A DNA stretch of 64,000 nucleotides from Fusarium oxysporum f. sp. lycopersici 4287 (Eukaryota; Ascomycota; Sordariomycetes; Hypocreales; Nectriaceae): positions 1,658,714 through 1,722,713 of the forward strand of contig NC_030997.1 in assembly GCF_000149955.1 (NCBI RefSeq), written 5' to 3'. This document shows, in pieces, positions 22,773-33,581 of the stretch; within the stretch, counting starts at the first letter, position 1, and every line of letters starts with the position of its first letter. The translations under genes were made by a program, and so were the position numbers. The notes under the pieces were generated by a model. It was not told where the DNA came from, searched no databases, and worked only from the letters and a program-made list of their open reading frames with translations.

Positions 22773-23432
22773 AGTGTTGGGAGGGAATCGTGTTGATGAA
22801 GCCAGGCACGTTACTGCATCTGCATGGTAAATCGAGAATCGACAGCCTATTTTACGAAAAACGGGGAGAGCTGACAGCACCGATAACCTCGCTACGTTCT
22901 AGGTGCGAGTCCTTGCTGTTACCACGAGGCGACCAACCATTGACAATTATATCAGATGCTGGTGACATCTCACGAACGCTCATTGGAAGGGTGCAGCCAT
23001 TGGCTCATTGCTACGTGGAGATCCAGATCCTTATGCACTTTTTGAGTGTATTGTATTGACTATGTCTAAGCCCAAGTTCAAATACCGGCAACGTTGGATT
23101 ATCTAGCTATTTCTGCCTTCGACGATGGGGCCTTGATTATTTTTTTCGTCTCGAAACCACCCAAAGAAAATCCTGTATCTCATGGTTAATTGTGTTCTAG
23201 CTTGCGACTTATCGGACCAACAGGCTTGCCAGTCTGTCACTAGCTTGTATAAGTTATTGCGTAGATCGTCACCAACATTCGCGGGGTGCGTCAACCTCAA
23301 CCATGTTTGGCCCCATGATGGTAACAAACATCACCAAAACTCCACCAACAACCGCAAGACTTGAACAATTCATTCAAACAACAATTAAAGTCGCTCAATA
23401 TTACTTTTCTAAAACTAAACCAGTATTACCAA
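22773..23432. other. Intergenic
   Basis: No gene seen. The distal end is C/A-rich and Pro-coding only on the antisense strand of the GH16 3' flank. Confidence 0.5.
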
Positions 23433-24618
23433 TTAAATCCATCTCGCCAACACAACCAACCCCAAACCCCAGCTTATCAACCCCCCCAAACTCGCACCAA
23501 CACTCCTCCCCGCCAACAGACTACTCGCCGTATTATTCCCCCAAAGCCACGTCACTACCCCAGCATCATCCTCATCATCAATACTACACACCATCCTACA
23601 AACATTCTCATCTCCTCTCTTCCTCAAAAACCTCCCCTTCGGCCCAGCGTTATGTCGCTTGCGCTTATCCGATGTCTCGCTGGTGTTGTACAGAAGTTGG
23701 AGCCACTGCATCTCCATGTATGCTTCTTCACCCATCGTCATATTCTGCGTCCAGACGCCGCCGTCACCCCATGTGTTGAATATCATAAGAGATGGATCGC
23801 GTGGTACTTGGAATGAGATGTTGGCGACTTGTTTGCCGTTGGCGTACCAGATTGATTGGTTTGGTGTCCAGTCCATGCGATGTTCTACCCATTCGTTCCA
23901 CTTGAGACCATCAGGGAGTGTTGTGTTGCGTGTTGCCTTGGGGTACACTTCGCCTTCAATGCTATATCCTGGATGATTCGTGTAGTGAACCCGATCGTAG
24001 TCTTCACGGGTGAGAATCTCCATGTCGGCTTCTTGGACGTTCTTGATCTCGTCGGCGGGGACGTAGGTGAACATTGCCATGCAGGCGCCAGGTGCCCCTC
24101 TCACGCGACCGAGGAATCTGATGGAGAGAAACTGGAAGCGATCAATTGAGTCAAATTCAGATGCGACTTGAAAGTCTTGTTGTCGGTTCGTTCGCATGGA
24201 GAGGTAGGTTTTTGACGCGGGGTTCTTGTCTGGGTTGGTCCGGATATAAATGTTGTTTGCCGAGTTGACCATGGGGAATCTCGCGCCGTACGCAAGAGTG
24301 TCGTGACTTCTTCGGTTGCTCCAACTTTGAATGGACCAAAAGCTCTTCCCATTCCTTCTTCTTGAAGTATTTGCTCGTCACGTCGGCTTCAGCCGATGCG
24401 TTCTCTCCAGCGATCGTATCCGGAATTTCAGCGTATTCTCCAAGATTTCTAAAGTCCCAGAACCGATGCTGTGTGTAATATTCTGGTTCAATGCCATCTG
24501 TTAGGTAACAATCGCACTGGTCGGCCTCCCAATCTTCAGGCTTCGTCTCTGTTGCATTACCTTGGGCCCTCGTCACTGCAATGAGAGCGAAAACCACGAG
24601 TTTTCGTAGGCTCCCCAT
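23433..24618 (-). pseudogene. GH16 glucanase/transglycosylase-like wall protein, broken by a 1-nt frameshift
   Basis: The first frame (from ATG at 24618) gives a signal peptide (SLRKLVVFALIAVTRAQ) and the N-terminal GH16 part (QCDCYLTDGIEPEYY, FWDFRNLGEYAEIPD). At a run of four (AAAA at 24338-24341, + strand) the sense shifts by one base into a second frame that continues the fold: SIQSWSNRR, VNSANNIYIRTNP, the catalytic EADMEIL (E-x-D-x-E), WNEWVEHRMDWTP, and SLMIFNTWGDGG. The C-terminus is basic then hydrophobic (GASLGGLISWGLGLVVLA), GPI-like. No intron joins the frames. With three rather than four bases in the run the gene would be intact at about 390 residues. Either a recent break or a base-call error. 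Role if intact: remodelling beta-glucan in the cell wall. Confidence 0.75.
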
Positions 24619-25947
24619 GTTGATGATACTCGTGCATCAACACAACATGACCACCGGGCAGTTTAAGCTTAAGAATAAATTAAGGCTGCGTTGGGGGGTT
24701 CGATCTAACATTAGACTGAAACGAAGCAATGCGAGATTAAATAGTCTAGTCTAGCACCGAATCACCATGCCTAGCGAGTCATAACTATCGATTGTTTAAG
24801 CCGTTTTGGGAACGGCTCGGAAGCGAGCGTGAAAGTGCGCAACAGAAATACTTTAATTAATCATTATGCAGGAAAGGCCAAGAAAGTCCAATTGTTCTTG
24901 GCAATAATTGGTGCTTAGAGAGAAACTTGTGCATACTTGCGATGGAAAGCCCGTACGCCACTAAGAAGTGTCCCAAGTCTAATGGTCGGCGATTAGAGCA
25001 GATGCCACATCACGCGCTGAAGAATTATCTTGACTTCGAAGTATCAATTGTAAATCATATTATATATATACTGGTTGATAAAATTTAAGCTTGTTCTTGA
25101 GACATGCAACGGTCTAGAAACTGGAACACTGGATATTGCATGTCAAGCGACGTAAATTAAGTATACAAGCCGGACCTCATACCCCTTTTCAATCAGAGCA
25201 GTTCAACTTCAGAATTCCAACTATTCACGCAAATAGCAACGCTCTCTTGTTATTGATCCTTCACCGTAGCTTTTCTCAACTTACATACTTCTTAGTAAGA
25301 CTCTTATTATGTAGATATTCGTGTTTATTCAGCCGCCTTCTTGTACTCATGCTCAACTATTGGCTAGTAAATGATCGCTCACCCTGAACACTGACGAACA
25401 ACGCTATCGTCATCTTATCATGCATCTTATCTCGTATCGCAACTCCCCAATACAGCTAGCTTAGTTCTCTTTGCTCCAGGCTGGAAATTGGCGGGGGGAA
25501 CCTAAGACGACCAAAAATGACATGTAAATAAATCACCACCTACATCCGCTGCCTTACGGAGAGCGGCTCACTATGCAACGCTAAAGCTCACAATTTAACA
25601 CATCACATTTCTTAATAACCTTAGCGAAATGAAGTGTGGTATTGTCGTCCTTAGTTTGAGACGCGGCATGATGAGACAGATCACACGCAATTTGAACGGG
25701 AGAATAGGAGACTCAGCGCGATGATGGCTGGACAACAGGCGCACCCTGGGTCATGATACTAGGAGAGGAGGAAATAGAATGCGTCAAGTGACTCAGTCAA
25801 TTGAAGATTCATGTGAAGCGGAGTGAGAAAGATGTCAAGATATGTATTACTCTAAGCTATTATCTTGCGACATAATGAAAATCTAATCAACCCATTATTT
25901 TTACGCCAGCCAAAGAAACAATCGCACAGAGCAAACAGAGCTCTCAA
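24619..25947. other. Intergenic, 1.3 kb, no gene seen
   Basis: AT-rich. A TATATATA element near 25064 and several open frames under 85 codons, none convincing. Confidence 0.5.
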
Positions 25948-27315
25948 TCACTTGCACCAGCTCTCAACGCGAACACCCTCCAACTTTGCTAGCAGAGAAA
26001 AGTCCATGTCGTGCTGTTTCATAGCCACCACAATGACGTCAAATGTCTCCAAGAATCTCTTGTTCCAATCACGCTCAGCAAGACGAGGAACCTGAGGCAC
26101 AGCTTCTTGCTTGACGAGAGCATCAGACCAAGTGAGGTCAATCTGAGCACCTGAAACAGCCAAACTTCGAACAAGGTCAACACCAGGTGAGTTATCAAGC
26201 TGAGACTGACCAGGCTTGAAACCAAGACCAACGACAAGCACACGTGAGCGACGCTCGGTGATGGAGAGCGAGTCAATGAGGCGTTGGGCAAGCTTGGCGG
26301 GTCTGTTGCTCATGGCTGATGAACAGGCTTCAAGCAGGGGAAATGAACTGTTGGAAAGGAGATAGTAAGGGTTGACGGGAATGCAGTGTCCGCCGACACC
26401 GACACCAGGGGCATAAGGCATGTAGCCAAATGGCTTGGTAGATGCTGCGGAACAGACCTCGTAGGGGTCGATGCCGTGAGGGATACAGGCATCAGCCATT
26501 TCATTGGCGTAGGCGATACAGACCATGCGTTGGCAGTTTTCGTATAGCTTCATCATCTCGGCGACTTCGGGCTTGGAGACGGTGACGACGTTGTCAAAGA
26601 TGGTGGAGTATATGCGGTTGATGGCATCGAGGGAGCCGGGGAGGATGTCGTCAAGACCTGAGATGATTTTGGGGATTGACTTGACTGGGGGGTCGGTGCG
26701 GCCTGGGTCAACGCGCTGTAGTTGTGAGTTAGTAAGACTCATGGTGATGAGCGATAATGAAGGAGTGAAGGCATCACGTACCTCTGGAGACATGCCAGCA
26801 AATAGAGCAAGTCTCTTGGCGATGGGTCCGACCAGCTCACGGGTCATACCAACAGCAACAGAGCTCTCAATAACAATAGTCGAACCCCGACGAGCAACCT
26901 GACCGACCATCTTGAGAGCATCACAAAGGTATGAAGAATCGATGGACTTGTTAGGTCTCAATAGTGTAGGCACCGAGATAAGAAAGTGGGTAGCAGCAAC
27001 AAGATCATTCCTAGTTCGGGAGAAGGTGGCATTTTCATTACCCTTGAACTCCTGTCGAAGATCTTGAATGCGTCTCTCGGAAACATCAAAGCCGATGACT
27101 TGATACCTTGATGAGAATGAGCTGACGAGATGTGTTCCGACGTAGCCAACTCCAACGACTGCTACCACGGGGATATCGTCGGGAGTGACATCGGCGGAGA
27201 ACTTGAGGGTGAGGTCTGTCTCTGAGGGGACGGAGCTCAGGGGAGGAGTGACTGGGTAGAAGGGGAATGCGGAGGGAGAGTCTGAAGGAGTCAACATGCC
27301 AGTGAAGTCCTCCAT
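25948..27315 (-). CDS. UDP-N-acetylhexosamine/UDP-glucose 6-dehydrogenase family (WecC/WbpA type)
   Basis: Exons 27315-26782 and 26715-25948 give 433 residues. The intron (66 nt) is free of stops and keeps the frame, but its GTACGT..CTACAG ends and position support removal. An N-terminal extension of ~45 residues precedes the NAD fold (VVGVGYVG, 54-61). The catalytic Lys lies in MMKLYENCQR (near 234) and the thiol in GVGVGGHCIPVNP (Cys near 289). That GGHCIPV-N/D-P loop marks the COG0677 group acting on UDP-GlcNAc/ManNAc, not the GGSCFPKD loop of ordinary UDP-glucose dehydrogenase. So UDP-HexNAc to UDP-HexNAcA with 2 NAD+ is likeliest. It is divergent from a chitin-synthase-like GT2 across 2.8 kb. 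Confidence 0.85.
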   Translation of the reverse strand: MEDFTGMLTPSDSPSAFPFYPVTPPLSSVPSETDLTLKFSADVTPDDIPVVAVVGVGYVGTHLVSSFSSRYQVIGFDVSERRIQDLRQEFKGNENATFSRTRNDLVAATHFLISVPTLLRPNKSIDSSYLCDALKMVGQVARRGSTIVIESSVAVGMTRELVGPIAKRLALFAGMSPEVRDAFTPSLSLITMSLTNSQLQRVDPGRTDPPVKSIPKIISGLDDILPGSLDAINRIYSTIFDNVVTVSKPEVAEMMKLYENCQRMVCIAYANEMADACIPHGIDPYEVCSAASTKPFGYMPYAPGVGVGGHCIPVNPYYLLSNSSFPLLEACSSAMSNRPAKLAQRLIDSLSITERRSRVLVVGLGFKPGQSQLDNSPGVDLVRSLAVSGAQIDLTWSDALVKQEAVPQVPRLAERDWNKRFLETFDVIVVAMKQHDMDFSLLAKLEGVRVESWCK

Positions 27316-30110
27316 CTTGACAACAGCTTCAAAGATTGAGTGGAAAGAAGAGACAAGGAAAGGTTGAGTGAGAAATCCCGGATGTAAAAGATTCAGAGGT
27401 GATCGAACCTCTCATACAATGGCAGCTCATCCCCAACATCTTAAGTATTCTCCCTCCAAGGCCTAGACCACGGCTTGTGAAACTTTCAGGCACCCTCGCA
27501 ATACTGAATTATGCGCATCATTAGAACGTGTGAAGAAAACTCTTTGTCCAGACGTTCTGGATTCTATTCCATTAAACGCCTCACGCTGCAGCGCCACCGA
27601 GCAAGAACAGTTGAACGATTCCACTGAGACTCTGATCCTGGTTCAGACTAAGTGTAATGGCTGACGGTGTGGATTGAAACAATTCAGTTGAGCCTCGTTT
27701 CTTCTCAAGCCTGTTAGTTGCGAGCGTGCATGTTATCGAATAGCAGCATGTCTTTGACGGACTGATCTGTGGAGCTTGTAAACAGAGACTTACGGTAAAC
27801 TCCGTACTAGGATCAAAGAAGAAACTTGTTTATTGGATAACCGTGCAGGGCTGTAAAATGTTCCTGAATAGTTAGGGACCTGGAAATCAAAGAGAGAAGT
27901 GATAGGGCTATTGATTCAACCGAACCAACGAGAGCCTGAATCACCTCCTCCCGAACCCGGCAGCTAAACTCTGGGCTCTAGACCAATCCACGGGATAATC
28001 TAAGGACACAATTGACCTTTTCTTTTACCTGGCCGCTCTACATACCAAACTAACTCTGCCGTCTGTGGTTAGAAGCTGAGTAGAGTATCCGATGGTTCGG
28101 AACCAGCTATTGATTCCGGTAGATCTTCCTGGGAGTAAAACTACAAGGTCAGGGGTATGTCAGCCGTGATTTTCAGGAAAGGTCAGGGGTACATTGCACT
28201 AAAATAAAAACACGGCTCTGTCGGGACTTTTGCCCAGCAAGACATAAAAAGCAAAGTTTGCCGCAATGCAGCATAAATCTTCCCGCATTTGGGGCAAGTT
28301 ACGGCGGCTGAAGTGTAAAGAGAAAAGAACAATATGAGCAAAAAGAAAAAACGCATGAATTAATTTTCTGTGAATTGAGTTCTTTCCCATGCTGTGTAAC
28401 GGGAATCCGGGACCTAGTGAGACATGGGAAGATTTGCTGTCTTGGTTCTCTTTTTGGTTGGTGTTGAGATGAGCATGAAAACCAAGACTAATTAGGGGAC
28501 GGGGCCAAGACGGGTTGTCATGGATGTGGGTCATTAACTACCGCATTATTCCCATTAGTGGAAAATGAGGCTTGAGGAAAACCTGATTGTCCTTGTCGCA
28601 TAATTGAAGCCCAGTGATGATCAATTTTGCTGGGATGACATGTAACTGAATGAAGAACGATTGAGGCTGGGTCTCAATGGGTATTGATTCTTGCTGGGAC
28701 TGGACCGAGCTATAAAATAAACCAATAAATGTAAAGCGTAAAAACTCAACTCGATACGTTATTGTCCCCCACGAGGCTCAGACTTCCCACGCTCGTCGCG
28801 TCCTAACCGTTTAGACACGGGTGCCAAGACGTTAAGCATATTGATCCGCCGTGGCACGACGCCCACGTTTTAGTGTGCAGCAAAGCCCTTTGGTACCTGA
28901 ATAAATTATGGAGAGGAACAAAATATGCAACTACAAGGGTCGGTAGATGTTTTGAGATCGCTGGCTAGATTCTTGGGCTGCGTTAGTGAACCAGACTATT
29001 GATTCACGTCTACGGGTCACTGTGTCTATTAAAATCCCGATGTGTTGAGCCAATTGAACTGTCAGATCCCGGAACCTTTTTTGGGAGAAAAAGCAACTTC
29101 AATAAAGCCCCGATGATTCATGACTTCCTCCCGCTCAGCTGCAATGTCACGCTAATCTAGGACAACTGCCGAGAGAGATTTCTTTGGGAGTAGTTTTGAC
29201 AGTCTCCTCTTAGAGAAGATGTAATATTGCGAGCTCTAACTAGCCTTTCGGGGTTTTAACTGGCTGACAGTTGTTGCATCTACGGATCAATGGTTTAAGA
29301 GGTAATGGAAATACACAGATTACCAGGGTAAGCGATCACCGGCAGGGGGTTTGCCGCGCTGGACAATCTGTTCGGTTGAGTCGTCATCCACCAAAGCAAT
29401 AAGGTTGAACCATGTCCATGCTGACAGTCTCGATCGGTCTTTCTATGCTATCTCATCCCAACCTGAACCACAACCCAATACTTGTGCATATCCTCTGACC
29501 AGGATCCCTGGTAAACTTCTGAAAGAAGAACGGTTCTCTGGGACGTCCCCTTTTAGGTCATGCTGCCACAGTCTAGACATTTTAACCTCCGGGACTATGC
29601 GGACGCCTCGTTTACTGCAGCACGTTATTCATGCAAGTTTCTTTTGGACCTCAGCTGGCTCGTATCAGTACACTAGAGTAGATTCAGTACTTTCCAAGAA
29701 GAAAGTACATGCCCATCGATCCAGACCGTTCGTAGGCACTTCATGGGGGATTACAAGGGTTCCTGATCAGGCCCTCAATACCTGGGTGCCTACCAGATGA
29801 TTGACTCCTCAGCTAGCCATGTCGATCCAATTATGATTTGAGGCTGAATGTCTAGAATTTTTATTTAGCGAGACTATTGCTTCCCTGCATGATGAGGCAA
29901 ATGAGAGCAAAAGCTTTTCTTGATGAGGAGGCAGGTATTATTTAGTCGATAACTTTCTAACCCTTTCCCTCTTCATCCTTGAACAACTGCAGAAGCATTG
30001 CCTTTTCCCTTATTCCACCTTGTCACTCGTTTCTTGGTGTTTCACGACATTCCAGCATCCTCGTCTGGTCCAACCACTTCTCTTCCTTTGCATAGCGCCT
30101 TGGTGTAACG
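27316..30110. other. Long divergent intergenic region between UDP-sugar dehydrogenase and GT2
   Basis: The largest gene-free stretch here (2.8 kb). I see no coding frame with splice support; a 111-codon minus frame at 28199-28534 and a 149-codon plus frame at 29351-29800 have no family features. Pyrimidine-rich runs near 29950-30080 lead into the GT2 ATG. It is long enough for shared upstream control or a non-coding transcript. Confidence 0.5.
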
Positions 30111-32413
30111 ATGACTTCTCTCACCACTGAACCTCCTCGTTCCATTCTCATTGGCAAGCAAAAGGTCCGTCACACTGTTGCACTGCTTATTTCTGCACGA
30201 CTAACTCTTCTAAAACAGGACCAAGTCCATGCTAATGTCAGGATCGTCCATGGCAAGGCCCGCTCCAACGCTTCAGATGTCTCAGACACTGAATATCCCG
30301 CCGTGCCTATCCCCGCCTACCTCGTCGACGAAGCTTCATCGAATGACAGTTATCGCGCTTCACAGCCTTCGTCTCTGAGATCATGGGTCCCAGAGTCAGT
30401 CGGTACACCCGATACCCAGAGGACTTCGGTGACGAGTCGTCCTGGCTCAAAAGGCACCGATCTGATTGCTCCTATCCCTCGTCTTCCTGTCTCGATTAGC
30501 AACAACACATCTGTTGGTTCTCGCTCTGATGCTGGTCACTCGTCTACTCCTTCAGTTGACAACGAGATCACACCTGTTCCTCAACCCTCGGTTGAGCGCG
30601 ACAATGCCCCCGAGTTCAAGAGTGATGGTGCTGATCAGGCTAAGCCCAAGGTTGAGACTGTCGCCGAGGACGATGTTGGCAATGCTGTCCTGTTGAAGCG
30701 TGGCAAGAGAAAGGTTACGACTCAAAAATACATTCTCACAGCTGGTTTGATTGCAGTCAAGTAAGTTTATCCCAATCCATCTCATCCCATCTCAATCATA
30801 TTGACTCATATCCCAGCTTCATGTTTATCTTTGCCAGTTGGTACTGGCCCCGATACTACTACATCTACCTCCCCTTCATCTCCTTCCCCCTCGTCCTCAA
30901 CTGCATCATGATCGCTTCCATCGCCGTCTTCACCTTCATGCACTGGGTCAGCCCCGAGAAGCAAATCAAGCCCGAGTCCCCCGAGAATATGGTCTACGTC
31001 ATTCCCTGTTACAACGAGACACTCGAAGAGTGCACTCGCTCCCTCGACTCTCTCGTCAACCAGACCGGTCTCGAGAACCACAAGAAGGGCATCATGGTCA
31101 TCTGCGATGGTCGTGTTCGTGGTCCTGGTATGACAAAGACCACTGGCGATTACCTCAACGAGGATATCTTCCTTCACCAGACTCAAAGGAAGAAGATTCT
31201 TGGCGCTTACACTGCTTGGGACGGCCAGCAGATGGACATTGAGATTTCCAAGGGCTTCTACAAGGGTCTGCCCTTCTACTGCATCGTCAAGGACCAAAAC
31301 CAAGGCAAGCGTGACAGTCTCATTGTCATTCGATCGTTCCTCTACAAGTTCAACACCCGTGCCCAGAACCCCGAGTCCATCTTCTCGCGCGAGCTTCTCG
31401 ACTCCATGACCAGCTGGCTTGAGAACGAGGTCAAGATGGATAACGTCGATCATCTCATTGGAATGGATGCCGATACCGTCTTTGAGGACAAGTGTGTCAC
31501 TGAGCTTCTCAAGGAGTCGTACTACCCCAACACTGTTGGTGTCTGCGGTTACGTCGCTGTTGACTTCAAGGATGGTAACTGGAACCTCTGGTCCATCTAC
31601 CAATCTGCCGAGTACACCATCGCCCAAGGTCTTCGTCGTCTTCATCAGTCCATTGCCACCAAGAAGGTCTCTTGTCTTCCTGGATGCTGTCAACTTCTCA
31701 AGATCTGTGACGAAACCTGTGGCGATCTCGTTCTCATCGATCTCTTTGGTTACTTCCCCAAGCACATGGACGGTATGCTCAAACGTATCCGCGCTACAGC
31801 CTCAGAGGATCGCAACCACATTTGCCAATTGCTCGTCACCTTCCCTCACGCTCAGACTCGCCAGGCTCTTCATGCTCGCGCTTACACTGATGTCCCTCAC
31901 TCTTGGAACGTCTTCCTCTCTCAGCGTCGTCGCTGGACTCTTGGTGCTACTAGCAACGATCTTCTACTCTTCTGTGCTTGGAACACTCAATGGTGGGAGC
32001 GCATCGTTGCCTTCTCCAATGTTCTCACCTGGTCTCTTAACGTGTTCGTCATTGCATCGATTGGTTGTATGATTGTCGCTTTCATGAGTCAACCTTGGTG
32101 GTTGATCATGTGTTTTGCCGGTGTCATGATCATTCCTCTTCTTTACTACGTGATCATGGCGACTTGGCTTCCTCGCAACCTTGTCGAGCGTGCCCAGTTC
32201 CTTCTCGGTCTCGTTGTCTTTGTCTTCTTGGGCCCTTTTCTCAACATTGCTGTTATGCTTTATGCTGTTGTCAACATGGACAACTTTGGTTGGGGTAAGA
32301 CAAGGAAGGTCATCACTGATGACTCTGAAGAGGGGAAGTCATCACAGAAGGAGGGTGTTGTTTCTGATAGCAGCTCGACTGAGCCTAAGGAGAAGACTGC
32401 TACTGCAGTGTAG
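30111..32413 (+). CDS. Chitin/hyaluronan synthase-like glycosyltransferase family 2
   Basis: Exons 30111-30164, 30219-30760, 30817-32413 give 730 residues. The first intron (54 nt) keeps the frame without a stop but holds a perfect GACTAAC branch site. Residues 1-190 are Ser/Pro-rich and probably disordered. Two membrane segments follow (FIFASWYW region; PLVLNCIMIASIAVFTF), then the GT-A domain: VYVIPCYNETLEECTRS, DADT at 416-419 (metal/UDP), SCLPGCCQLLK, EDR at 529-531 and QRRRW at 568-572. EDR and Q-x-x-RW are the chitin-synthase/processive GT2 acceptor-site marks. At least three further membrane spans close the protein. Far shorter than ordinary chitin synthases. It likely makes and extrudes a polymer from UDP-sugars; the divergent UDP-sugar dehydrogenase may supply a substrate. 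Confidence 0.87.
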
Positions 32414-33581
32414 TGATTGGATTTCATAATGGGATGATCAAAAAAGGCGACTAGACGTTACATATCAAGAACCTACATTAGACAAACATAAGTAATTGTA
32501 ATACATATCCTGATTGCTTTCTCAATTGACTGAAGTGACATGCCTTTTGCGCTTCTTTGTCTTCTTTCATCTTGTCACTGTTGGCTTGGATGACTTGAAG
32601 CATGTCGTGTCTCACCACGAGATTCACTACTCCATAACCGTGGAGTCGCGTGCCTAGCCCGACCGAGCAAGATCAATTAACAAAGCGTGGCGCATGGGTT
32701 CGGTCGAGATCCGCGAAACGTCAATATGTGGCGCGACATGGCCAGAACACGCAAGACTTCTTTCTATAAAATGACAGAGATGGGCTTCTTGATCTTGACT
32801 TAGGATCTTTATACATAACGATTTGCGCCTCGCGGAAAAGCTCGATACAGCAAGTCACAGCAACGATTGACTACTTACCCGAGAGCTGGGTGCACGGGCC
32901 ACAAGCACAGTCAACTGCGCTTGGTAGAGAATCGGCAGTTGGTTACTAACCTGGACATGAATGGACCGATGTGAAAATCCCATGGTGGGGATATCACAGT
33001 GGCTGCCACCTTCGCGGCTAGATTTGACACTGGTTTCAAGCCACAACGGCAATCAGATCAGCATCATATCAGTGACATGAGCGACGTATGGGCTGATCAA
33101 TTGCATACTTAGATATTGGTGCTGGCCGACAGATTACGTGGCTTGCAAAAACGCTCCCAAGACACAAAAAGGAAGCCACTTACTAGTGCAGCATCATTGA
33201 TAACTCATATGTCGTATAATCAACCAGGTGCAATAGCAGCTTTACAACATGCTGTTCACTGTGCTTCTGGATTTTTAACTATTCTGCTTACCCCTCTTTG
33301 AGGATAACATGATGTTCTCCAACGTCGCATGCAGAAACTCAAAAGGCTGGGGAATCAAGAGACACACCCTTTGTGAAGTGACAGCAAGATGACAGTTTAG
33401 TGACACATCGACTGACGGATCAGATGATGGATGTGAAAGCTTAAGAATGGTCACCGTCTGGAGACCCTTTATTTAGTGACATTCGCAAACTTGAATCCTT
33501 ATGCTTATCAGATAAACAAGGCTCAGGTTCTCAGTTCACATTTTGGAGACTTGATATACATGACTCAAACAAGTATCAATC
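32414..33581. other. Intergenic, 1.2 kb
   Basis: No gene seen. The last 200 bases are the PEP synthase upstream region. Confidence 0.5.

Noticed and set aside
27385..27425. GGTTCGATCACC, box-B-like, suggesting a tRNA
   Set aside because: No matching acceptor or anticodon stem or box A at the right distance.
27316..30110. Coding genes in the 2.8-kb divergent region (111- and 149-codon frames)
   Set aside because: No start context, splice signals or motif; composition-driven.
30806..31765. 319-codon minus-strand frame inside the GT2 gene
   Set aside because: Antisense shadow produced by the biased codon use of a highly constrained coding exon.
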